Assembly (NCBI RefSeq): GCF_010548375.1
Contig: NZ_JAAGLY010000012.1
Span: 124,001-188,000 of the forward strand
Origin: Streptomyces sp. SID13726
GTDB lineage: Bacteria; Actinomycetota; Actinomycetes; Streptomycetales; Streptomycetaceae
Direction: 5' to 3'
DNA length: 64,000 nucleotides
The notes beneath the pieces were generated by a model. It saw only the letters and a list, made by a program, of their open reading frames with translations, searched no databases and was not told the origin of the DNA. Within the stretch, counting starts at the first letter, position 1. The number at the start of each line of letters is the position of its first letter. Both the position numbers and the translations under genes were made by a program. Below, in pieces: positions 57,561 to 64,000 of this stretch.

Positions 57561-58880
57561 ATGACCCTCACGAAGTGGGCGGCTTCTCCGCCCTCGCGCA
57601 CGGCCCGAGGTGTCCTCACGGGGGTGGGACACCTCGGGCAGGCCGTTCCCCGGGTGCGCCGGGCGTGGCTGTACTGGCTCGGGTGCGCGGCCTTCGCGCT
57701 GGTGCTGGCGCTGACGACCGGACTCGGCCCGCACCGGGTCTGGGGGACCTGCGCGGCGGCGGGATACGGCGCGGCGGCGCTGCTCGCCGCTCCGAGCGGG
57801 CGTGTCTGGCGGCGGGCCGCGGCGCCGGTCGCGCTCCTCGGGGCGGTCCTGGTGCCGCTGGCGCTGCTCGTCGCGTCGGGCGCGGCCCAGTCCGAGGTCG
57901 GTGTCGTCGAGCGCTCCGGGGACCTGCTGCTGCACACCGGCAGCCCCTATCTGCCGGACCCGCACCGGACCGTGGAGTACAACCCGTACCTGCCGGGGAT
58001 GGCGCTCTTCGGCGTCCCCCGCGCGCTGCTCGGCGACAACCCGCTCGCCGACGCCCGCGTCTGGTTCTGCCTGACCTTCCTGATCTGCATGTTCTTCGCG
58101 GCGAGACGGACCGCGGAGTCCGGGCGGACCCTGTCGGTGCTCGCCGGCTTCCCCGCGGTGGCGCTGCCGCTGGCTGTCGGAGGGGTGGACCTGCCGGTGG
58201 TGGGGCTGATGTGCCTGGGTCTGGCGCTGGCGGGCCGGCGCGGGTCGGGTACGGCGGCCGGGGTCGCCATGGGCGCGGCGGCGGCGTTGAAGTGGACGGC
58301 GTGGCCGCTGCTGCCGGTGGGGCTGGTCCTGCTCGCGGTCACGGCGGGCCGCCGCGCGGCACTGCGGGCTGCCGTGGCCGCGCTGTCGGTGGCGGCCTTC
58401 GCGGTCCTGCCGATCGCCCTGGCCGACCCGCACGCCTTCCTGGAGCACGTGGTGCTCTTCCCGCTCGGCGAGGGCGGTCTCCGCTCCCCCGCGACGAGCC
58501 CCCTCCCGGGCCGCCTCCTGGCCGAACACGTCCCGGGCGGCGCCGCGCTCGCCACCACCGCGCTGGCAGCGGCCGCCACCGGCATGACGGCCTCCCTCCT
58601 GATACGCCCGCCCCGAACCGTCCGCACGGCGGCGAACCGCCTGGCCCTCGGCCTCACGATCGCCATCTGCCTGATCCCGGCGACCCGCTTCGGCTACCTC
58701 GTCCTGCCCCTGGTCCTCGCGGGCTGGTTCCGCTACACGGCACAAACCACCGACTCCGCCGCCCCGGCCCCGGCCGGCCTGCCTCCGTGTCCGGCCCCGA
58801 AGCAGAGTTCATGCTGGCCGGTCTGGTGCCGGACATCGCACGGGAGTTGGGGGTGTCCGTCGGTGCGGCGGGCGCGCTGA
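57561..58880 (+). CDS. GT87-family membrane glycosyltransferase, C-terminus altered
   Basis: The 439-aa protein (ATG 57561) has about ten hydrophobic helices (WLYWLGCAAFALVLALTTGL; APVALLGAVLVPLALLVASG; LAGFPAVALPLAVGGVDLPV). The external-loop motif SPYLPDPHRTVEYNPYLPGM fits GT87/DUF2029 polyprenol-phosphate-sugar-dependent transferases. The last ~35 residues (APKQSSCWPVWCRTSHGS) are an out-of-frame reading of an MFS fragment at 58787-59176, so the natural C-terminus has been replaced. The membrane core looks intact; activity is uncertain. Confidence 0.8.
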   Translation: MTLTKWAASPPSRTARGVLTGVGHLGQAVPRVRRAWLYWLGCAAFALVLALTTGLGPHRVWGTCAAAGYGAAALLAAPSGRVWRRAAAPVALLGAVLVPLALLVASGAAQSEVGVVERSGDLLLHTGSPYLPDPHRTVEYNPYLPGMALFGVPRALLGDNPLADARVWFCLTFLICMFFAARRTAESGRTLSVLAGFPAVALPLAVGGVDLPVVGLMCLGLALAGRRGSGTAAGVAMGAAAALKWTAWPLLPVGLVLLAVTAGRRAALRAAVAALSVAAFAVLPIALADPHAFLEHVVLFPLGEGGLRSPATSPLPGRLLAEHVPGGAALATTALAAAATGMTASLLIRPPRTVRTAANRLALGLTIAICLIPATRFGYLVLPLVLAGWFRYTAQTTDSAAPAPAGLPPCPAPKQSSCWPVWCRTSHGSWGCPSVRRAR

Positions 58881-59176
58881 CGTCCGGTTTCGCTGTGGGG
58901 ATGGTGGCCGGGGCGCCCCTGATGGCAGGGCTCGCCCGCCGATGGCCGCGCCGGGGAGCCCTGTTGGGGTTCCTGGCGGTGTTCCCGTCCGCGCATGTCG
59001 TCGAGGCGTCGACCGACGGCTTCCGGGTGCAGCCCTTGGCCCGGCGGCACTGCGATCGACTCCGGGGCGGGGTACCGGTCGCCGGGCTGGTCGGGCGGGC
59101 GCTCGTGACCATGGCGGCCGTACGGCTCAAAGGGCGTGCGCGGCACGGCCCTTCGCCCGCATCATGGGCCGTATGA
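58787..59176 (+). pseudogene. Truncated MFS transporter remnant
   Basis: In the frame after the GT87 core, the reading EFMLAGLVPDIARELGVSVG, AAGALTSGFAVGMVAGAPLM and RRWPRRGALLGFLAVF is an MFS first-helix-pair signature. Homology ends there: no start region precedes it, and after LAVF the helices are replaced by a short unrelated sequence with a stop at 59176. A full MFS is near 400 aa, so most is deleted. No function is expected. Confidence 0.7.
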
Positions 59177-59487
59177 CCCCCGCTTGGATCACTGTCGTGA
59201 CGTACGAGAACATCGGCCGCCGGCCGACTCCCCGGGCCGCGCTGCGGGGTTGACTGCGGGAGCGGGGGATCGACTGGATGCCCTTCGACACGAGGGCCGA
59301 GGTGCGGTTCGGTCTCGCGTGCGGGCCGGGGGCCGACGGGCGGTGGCGGGGGTGGTTCCGGGTCGAGGTGGCCGCGGGGGCGCTGTGGCGGCTCGGGTTG
59401 CATCCGGATCAGCCGTCCGCTGTCGTCGGCGGCCCCTCACCGCCCGGATGGTGGCATGCCGCCGCCGAGCGGAACGCCCTCGGGTGA
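59164..59487 (+). pseudogene. Small ORF with in-frame TGA, probably broken
   Basis: MTPAWITVVTYENIGRRPTP ends at a TGA at 59251, and the same frame resumes at once with LRERGIDWMPFDTRAEVRFG to WWHAAAERNALG. Both halves have GC-rich coding bias. An ATG at 59278 has GGGGGAT upstream and could start the second part alone. I do not recognise the family. The 3' end overlaps the FUSC gene by 51 bp. Confidence 0.4.
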
Positions 59488-60567
59488 CGGCTGCTGTGGA
59501 CCAATTCCCTTGCGGCGTACGGCGTTCCGCAGCGGCCCGCGTCGTCTCGGGACCGGCAGCAGCCACCACGCCGACGCCACCGTGAGGACCGCGCCGACCG
59601 CGATGGCGGCGAGCCGCGTGGGGAGGAGGCTGGTGGCGTCCTGGCCGAAGTAGCCGAGGAGGAGGGAGAGGGCGGTGGTCATTCCGGCCGCCCAGTAGGC
59701 GTAGTTGAGGGGGCGCAGCCACAGGGCGATCGCCAGGACCGTGAACATGAGGGCGACGGCGGTCCGGCCGGTGACGCCCGCCGCCGCGACTCCGGTGGCC
59801 AGCAGGGTGCCCGCGGTCGCTCCGATCAGGCGTTCAATGCCCTTGCGCAGTACGTCCGTTCGGCCGCGGTTGCCGCTCGCGGCGACGTACGCCGTCAGGA
59901 CCGCCCAGGGCCAGTGGTCGTCGAAGAGGAGCCTGCCGAGGACGAAGGCGGCGGCGATCGCGGCGGCCATCTGCAAGGCCATCCGGGTGCTCGGGCGGGG
60001 GTGGAGGCGGGACGCGCGGTGGGCTGCGGCGGGCTGGGTCTCCGGGTCCGGGCGCCAGGGGCCGTAGCGGTCGGCCAGCCCCTGCACCAGCCAGACGCTG
60101 CACACCGCCAGCACCCCGATCAGCGCCGCCCAGGCCCAACTCACCAGTCCGCTCTGCGCCTTGGGCGGCAGCGCGGGGCCGGGGACGACCAGGAGGGCGA
60201 TGAAGGGCAGGGTCATCAGCGTGCCCGCCTTGGCCGCGGCCCGGCCGTAGCGGCGGATCCAGATCGGCACCGCCATCCCGGCCGTGAAGACCGCCGCGCC
60301 GAGGAGGTAGTGCGCGCCGATCAGCCGGCCGACGAGGATCGAGACCGCCGCCGTCGCGGGCAGCAGGACCAGCGCGGTGAGGCGGCGGCCGGTGTCCGCG
60401 GTGCGCTGGGTTCCGGCCAGGGTGAGGGAGAGGGCGACGGCGAGGACGAGGACGTCGGTGTGGAGTCCGGCGACCGTCTCCAGGCAGAGGGCGGCGGCCC
60501 AGGAGAGCAGTACGGCCGTCGTCGTCAGAGCCGCTTCGTACGCGTTGCGTATGGATGTGGCGGGCAT
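59437..60567 (-). CDS. FUSC-family membrane transporter
   Basis: The 376-aa protein (ATG 60567, MPATSIRNAYEAALTTTAVL) has two sets of hydrophobic helices separated by a soluble stretch near residues 165-200 (RYGPWRPDPETQPAAAHR). The second half has the FUSC signature region RMALQMAAAIAAAFVLGRLL, HWPWAVLTAYVAASGNRGRT, and GIERLIGATAGTLLATGVAA. FUSC proteins export aromatic acids and similar compounds. Divergence from a MarR gene fits efflux under ligand control. Its 3' end overlaps the broken ORF. Confidence 0.9.
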   Translation of the reverse strand: MPATSIRNAYEAALTTTAVLLSWAAALCLETVAGLHTDVLVLAVALSLTLAGTQRTADTGRRLTALVLLPATAAVSILVGRLIGAHYLLGAAVFTAGMAVPIWIRRYGRAAAKAGTLMTLPFIALLVVPGPALPPKAQSGLVSWAWAALIGVLAVCSVWLVQGLADRYGPWRPDPETQPAAAHRASRLHPRPSTRMALQMAAAIAAAFVLGRLLFDDHWPWAVLTAYVAASGNRGRTDVLRKGIERLIGATAGTLLATGVAAAGVTGRTAVALMFTVLAIALWLRPLNYAYWAAGMTTALSLLLGYFGQDATSLLPTRLAAIAVGAVLTVASAWWLLPVPRRRGPLRNAVRRKGIGPQQPSPEGVPLGGGMPPSGR

Positions 60568-60607
60568 AGTGGCGAGATTACGGGCATCAAGCCGGGAGAG
60601 GTAGTAA

Positions 60608-60628
60608 GGGGATGCGTACGATATCCCC
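60608..60628. promoter_or_regulatory. Candidate MarR operator upstream of its own gene
   Basis: GGGGAT (60608-60613) and ATCCCC (60623-60628) form a perfect dyad with a 9-nt spacer that ends immediately before the MarR ATG, in the 61-bp gap to the divergent FUSC gene. Binding there would repress both. Confidence 0.5.
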
Positions 60629-61060
60629 ATGGATCACCTCCCCTCCGCCGCCCGCATCCGCCGTGGCATCGTCCGGCTGAACCGTCGGCTCCGGCAGGAG
60701 CGCGGTGACGGCAGCCTCTCCCCCAGCCGGCTGGAGGTGCTCGGGCATCTGCACCGGCACGGGCCCGCCACCCCCGGCGAGGTCGCCGCGGCGCTGCGCC
60801 AGCGGCCCCAGTCGCTCACCCGGGTCTTCGCCGAACTGGAGGCGGACGGGCTGGCGGCGCGCACGGCGGGGACCGTGGACCGGCGGCAGTCGGTGCTGTC
60901 CCTCACCGAGGCGGGATGGCGCGCGCTGGAGCGGGACATGGCCGACCGGGACGCCTGGCTGGCTCGGGCGCTCGCGTCGCTGAGCCCGACGGAGCGGGGT
61001 GTGCTGGAGCTGGCCGCGGAGTTGATGGAGCGGGTCGCCGACACCGAGACGCTTGGCTGA
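60629..61060 (+). CDS. MarR-family regulator
   Basis: The 143-aa protein (ATG 60629, MDHLPSAARIRRGIVRLNRR) has the winged helix: SPSRLEVLGHLHRHGPATPG, EVAAALRQRPQSLTRVFAEL and the wing RTAGTVDRRQSVLSLTEAGW. The C-terminal helix serves dimerisation. It should control the divergent FUSC gene through the dyad at 60608-60628. Confidence 0.92.
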   Translation: MDHLPSAARIRRGIVRLNRRLRQERGDGSLSPSRLEVLGHLHRHGPATPGEVAAALRQRPQSLTRVFAELEADGLAARTAGTVDRRQSVLSLTEAGWRALERDMADRDAWLARALASLSPTERGVLELAAELMERVADTETLG

Positions 61061-61204
61061 TTCGCACCCCTTGTGCGCCGCATCACAGGGTTCTCATAAT
61101 CCTTCAACAGATTTGACCGGCCCATGCCAGAACTTGGGCATTTCTTTGATGCCCGTCTTGGCATGGACTCGTCAGAGCCACCCCCCACCCCGGAAGGCAT
61201 CACG

Positions 61205-61987
61205 TTGAAGAGATTCGTCACGGCCCTCAAGAGATGTCTGGCGGTCGGAGCAGCCGCGCTCGCGATCGCCAGCCTCCAGCCCGTATCGGCCGCGCAGGCC
61301 GCCCCCTCGCCCGTCGTCGGCGGCACCCGTGCCGCGCAGGGAGAGTTCCCGTTCATGGTCCGGCTCTCCATGGGCTGCGGCGGGGCGCTGTACACCCAGC
61401 AGATCGTGCTGACCGCCGCGCACTGCGTGAGCGGGACCGGTGCCAACACGAGCATCACCGCGACCGCCGGGGTCGTGGACCTCCAGTCCACCAGCGGGCG
61501 CGTGCAGGTCCGGTCGACGTACGTCTACCGGGCCCCCGGCTACAACGGCGACGGCAAGGACTGGGCCCTGATCAAGCTCGCCTCGCCGATCAACCTCCCC
61601 ACGCTGAAGATCGCGACGACCACGCAGTACAACACCGGGACGTTCACCGTCGCCGGGTGGGGTGCCGCCACGCAGGGCGGTGCTCAGCAGCGGTATCTGC
61701 TGAAGGCGACCGTGCCGTTCGTGAGCGACGCGACCTGCCGGTCGTACAGCGGTTACAGCGGGCTCATCGCCAACGAGGAGATCTGCGCGGGGTACGCCTC
61801 GGGCGGGGTCGACACCTGCCAGGGCGACTCCGGCGGCCCGATGTTCCGGCGTGACTCCGCGAACGCGTGGATCCAGGTCGGCATCGTGAGCTGGGGCATA
61901 GGCTGCGCCCAGCCGAACGCGCCCGGCGTGTACACCGAGGTGTCGACGTTCGCCTCGGCCATCGCGTCCGCGGCCGCGTCGCTCTGA
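61205..61987 (+). CDS. sprT: Secreted trypsin-like serine protease
   Basis: The 260-aa preproenzyme starts at TTG 61205, with GGAAGG 6 nt before. A signal peptide (MKRFVTALKRCLAVGAAALA to about residue 33) and a 3-residue propeptide precede mature VVGGTRAAQGEFPF. The triad is His73 (LTAAHC), Asp119 (DWALIKL) and Ser209 (CQGDSGGP). Asp203 gives Lys/Arg specificity. It closely resembles S. griseus trypsin (SprT). Longer upstream frame to 61124 lacks a signal peptide. Confidence 0.95.
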   Translation: MKRFVTALKRCLAVGAAALAIASLQPVSAAQAAPSPVVGGTRAAQGEFPFMVRLSMGCGGALYTQQIVLTAAHCVSGTGANTSITATAGVVDLQSTSGRVQVRSTYVYRAPGYNGDGKDWALIKLASPINLPTLKIATTTQYNTGTFTVAGWGAATQGGAQQRYLLKATVPFVSDATCRSYSGYSGLIANEEICAGYASGGVDTCQGDSGGPMFRRDSANAWIQVGIVSWGIGCAQPNAPGVYTEVSTFASAIASAAASL

Positions 61988-62047
61988 GGTCCGGTTCCTT
62001 TCGTACGGTCTTCCGCGGGTCCGGTGTGTGGTTGCCGGGCCCGCGGT

Positions 62048-63430
62048 TCAGAAGCCGCCGCCCCCGAAGTCGCCCCCACCGCCACCGCCGAAGTCCCCTC
62101 CGCCCCCGCCGAAGTCGCCCCCGCCCCCGAAATCACCGAAGTCCCCGGAGTCGAAGTCCGAGCCCGACAGGTCGCCGCCGGTGAAGTCGCCGTAGCCGGA
62201 GCCGTAGTCGGCCGCGTAGGCAGGGGTGGACATCATGCCGCCGAGGACCGTGCCGAGGAGGAGGCCCGGGAGGATGCCGCCGCCGAAGTAGCCCCCGGCC
62301 CAGGGACCGTAGGCCGGGCCCGCGTCCCAGTAGGGGCGGCGGCCCTGGTCGGTGTCGACCTCGCGCATGACCGGGTCGCGGCCGTCGGCGAGGCGGGTCG
62401 CGTCGGCCGCGCAGACCGGGACCTCGCGCGGGGCGCCGCCGGGCGGGGTCCAGGCGGCGTCGGTGACGGAGGGGCCGTGGCGTGGATCGAAGAAGCAGGG
62501 GACCCGGCGCTCCGGGAGCGGGCGGCCCTCACGGCGGGCGGCCAGCTGGGCGAGGGAGAAGCGGCCGTCCTCAAGAGCCTGGGTGACGGCCCGGACGTCC
62601 TCCGGTCTCGTGGCCGCCGCCATGAGCGACTTCGCCTGTTCGTAGGCGTCCAGCGCGCGCTCGTAGTCCGCACGCATCGCGTCGTCGGCGCCGGCCTCCG
62701 CCGGGTGGAAGTCCAGCCGGTCCAGTTCCTCGCCGAACGCCGTGATGTCCTCGTCCACCACCACCCGCAGCTTCTCCAGCGCGGCCCGCTGCTCCTCCGC
62801 GTGCCGTCGGCGGTTGCGCCGCACCAGCGTGTACGCGCCCGCGCCGCCCGCGACCAGCACCGCGCCGACCGTGATCAGCGCCGTGCCCGACACCCCGCCC
62901 CCGTCGTCCGACGTGCTCCACGTGGACGGCGCCGAGCCGCCCATGTTGGTCACCGCGGCGGCGGTGAAATCGGTCAGCTGGGCCCGGGTGTCCTCGCCCC
63001 GGACGGTGGTTACGAGGTTCCGTACGGCCGCGCGCGGCAGCACCGAGGAGTCGGCGCGGGCGTCGAAGGCGTCGCCGAGGCGGACCGCGTACAGGCCCGT
63101 GACGCCGGTCGCGGTGCGCAGCTTCGTGAACAGGTCCTGCTTCGGGTAGTCGGCCGGCAGCACCGCCACGAACAGCGGCTTGTCCGCCTTCGCGATCCGG
63201 TCGGCCAAGGCGTCCGCGTCCTTCGCGGACAGCTGGGCCGCGGCGGCCGGATCGACGTAGACCGGGCTCTTGCGCAGGGCCTGGCCGATCGCCGAGACGC
63301 TGGTGACACCGGGCGCGGCGGAGACAGGCGGGGCACCCGCCGCCAGGACGGCCAGCGCCGCGACCACCAGGGCGAACAGCAGCCCTGGAAGACTTCGGGT
63401 CCGTACGGCGGCCTGTGCGCTGCCCTTCAT
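62048..63430 (-). CDS. TPM-like membrane protein with Gly/Asp/Phe-rich tail
   Basis: The 460-aa protein has a signal peptide (LPGLLFALVVAALAVLAAGA), an extracytoplasmic domain that looks TPM-like (LADRIAKADKPLFVAVLPAD; GVTGLYAVRLGDAFDARADS), and a membrane helix near 185-205 (GTALITVGAVLVAGGAGAYT). A cytoplasmic coiled-coil part follows (EEQRAALEKLRVVVDEDITA), then FFDPRHGPSV, and a C-terminal GDFGGGG repeat tail. No catalytic role is known. Confidence 0.78.
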   Translation of the reverse strand: MKGSAQAAVRTRSLPGLLFALVVAALAVLAAGAPPVSAAPGVTSVSAIGQALRKSPVYVDPAAAAQLSAKDADALADRIAKADKPLFVAVLPADYPKQDLFTKLRTATGVTGLYAVRLGDAFDARADSSVLPRAAVRNLVTTVRGEDTRAQLTDFTAAAVTNMGGSAPSTWSTSDDGGGVSGTALITVGAVLVAGGAGAYTLVRRNRRRHAEEQRAALEKLRVVVDEDITAFGEELDRLDFHPAEAGADDAMRADYERALDAYEQAKSLMAAATRPEDVRAVTQALEDGRFSLAQLAARREGRPLPERRVPCFFDPRHGPSVTDAAWTPPGGAPREVPVCAADATRLADGRDPVMREVDTDQGRRPYWDAGPAYGPWAGGYFGGGILPGLLLGTVLGGMMSTPAYAADYGSGYGDFTGGDLSGSDFDSGDFGDFGGGGDFGGGGGDFGGGGGGDFGGGGF

Positions 63431-63467
63431 ACCTCGACGCTACCCGAAGCCTCCCAAAAGCCGCCTC

Positions 63468-63857
63468 TCAGTTCACCCGGCACCCCTTGAACTCACACCA
63501 GACGACCTTGCCCGGTTCCCGCTCCCTGACGCCCCAGTCGTCGGCCAGCGCGGCGACGAGGAGCAGACCCCGGCCGTTCTCGGAGTCGGGATCGGCGTCC
63601 GGGATGCGGAGTTCACCGGGGCCGCTGTCGTGGACCTCGACACGGAGGACTCCGTCGGCGGTGAGGTCCAGGACGAGCCGGAAGCAGCGGTTGGGCGGGA
63701 CGCCGTGGAGGAGGGCGTTGGTGGCGAGTTCACTCACGCAGAGCAGGACGTCGTCCTGACGGTGGGTCATCCGCCAGTCGGCGAAAGTCACGCGTGTGAA
63801 GTCGCGGGCGACGGCGACCGACCTGCGGTCTCGGGGGTAGAGGGCGATGCGGTTCAC
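63468..63857 (-). CDS. RsbW/SpoIIAB-like anti-sigma-type ATP-binding protein
   Basis: The 129-aa protein (GTG 63857, MNRIALYPRDRRSVAVARDF) has an HATPase domain: N-box SELATNALLHG near residue 43, G1 region HDSGPGELRIPD near 76, and ENGRGLLLVAALADDWGV. It is the typical stand-alone regulator ATPase abundant in Streptomyces. It is divergent from the partial gene at the right edge, and a large palindrome lies between, so the pair may be co-controlled. Confidence 0.92.
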   Translation of the reverse strand: MNRIALYPRDRRSVAVARDFTRVTFADWRMTHRQDDVLLCVSELATNALLHGVPPNRCFRLVLDLTADGVLRVEVHDSGPGELRIPDADPDSENGRGLLLVAALADDWGVREREPGKVVWCEFKGCRVN

Positions 63858-63897
63858 GGGGTGAATGTCACAGGGGGTGACTATCGTGGGGCAGTGA

Positions 63898-63930
63898 GTG
63901 AGGTCGTAGTTCTGATTACTACGACCTCAC
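63898..63930. promoter_or_regulatory. Perfect 13-bp inverted repeat between divergent genes
   Basis: GTGAGGTCGTAGT (63898-63910) and ACTACGACCTCAC (63918-63930) are exact inverses with a 7-nt spacer. It lies 41 bp before the anti-sigma-type gene start and 40 bp before the edge gene start, so an operator shared by both is likely; a terminator here is less probable because both genes start outward. Confidence 0.7.
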
Positions 63931-63969
63931 TACGAGGGCTGCGCGTATGCACGGGGGAAGAGGTCGACC

Positions 63970-64000
63970 ATGGCGAAGAAGGTCGGGGCATGGCAGGCGG
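63970..64000 (+). CDS. Start of a gene cut by the right edge
   Basis: Only the first ten codons are visible: MAKKVGAWQA from ATG 63970, with GGAAGAGG upstream. In Streptomyces, ATPases of the adjacent type are often divergent or followed by XRE-type (Scr1-like) regulators, but nothing in this fragment identifies the family. Confidence 0.55.
   Translation, partial: MAKKVGAWQA

Noticed and set aside
55610..57937. Large alternative minus frame opposite part of the STAND gene
   Set aside because: Different frame of the same strand lacking the Walker motifs; repeat expansion keeps it open by chance.

Overview
The window reads as a chromosomal core segment of a Streptomyces species. The DNA is GC-rich with strong third-position GC bias. 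GTG and TTG starts are frequent, genes are packed in 4-nt or 1-nt overlaps, and the gene set is typical of the genus: HupS with a lysine-rich tail, NdgR next to leuCD, two Cvn 'conservon' operons, and an acyl-CoA carboxylase with an epsilon subunit. The order broadly follows the S. coelicolor region between smc and the accB/accE locus, from memory; I could not run a synteny search.

Positions 1-11553 hold a mostly leftward housekeeping block: smc (cut by the left edge), a 67-aa coiled-coil protein, acylphosphatase, mutM, rnc, rpmF, a YceD/DUF177 protein, a SepIVA-like septation protein with a Gln/Tyr-rich tail, coaD, rsmD and recG. A CAP-domain protein and an HxlR regulator face the other way. 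Between recG and the next core gene sits a two-gene insertion (11722-16589): an HSP90-family ATPase translationally coupled to a 1010-aa TPR-like helical-repeat protein. This is the most system-like unfamiliar unit here.

Positions 16621-29491 return to core genes: a FakA/DAK2-type kinase subunit, rpmB, thiD, thiL, a stand-alone AsnC/Lrp ligand-binding domain, a DUF3515 lipoprotein, ddl, gpsA, a PlsC-type acyltransferase, the F420 guanylyltransferase fbiD, hupS and leuCD. ndgR (29492-30208) diverges from leuC across a candidate operator. A 114-bp intergenic repeat, a divergent DUF4188/MerR pair with a near-perfect operator, and a five-tRNA array (Glu, Gln, Glu, Glu, Gln) follow. Then come a HAD hydrolase, an orphan RelE-like protein, gltX and an FAH-family hydrolase.

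Positions 35951-47449 carry a small peptide gene with a duplicated ANPRRT motif and two tandem Cvn operons. Each operon encodes a NIT-type sensor kinase, a roadblock protein, a DUF742 protein and a Ras-like GTPase. The two B and D proteins are nearly the same, while the kinase sensor domains and C-terminal tails differ. A candidate small RNA or attenuator lies between the operons. accE and accB follow; accB has Ile at the substrate-selecting position.

From 50181 to the right edge the content is accessory: a secreted PL8 polysaccharide lyase, a YceI protein, a giant XRE-STAND-WD40 protein with two in-frame minisatellites, a GT87 membrane glycosyltransferase abutting an MFS remnant, another broken ORF, a FUSC transporter divergent from its MarR regulator, a secreted trypsin, a Gly-rich membrane protein, an anti-sigma-like ATPase, and a perfect 13-bp palindrome upstream of a gene cut by the right edge.
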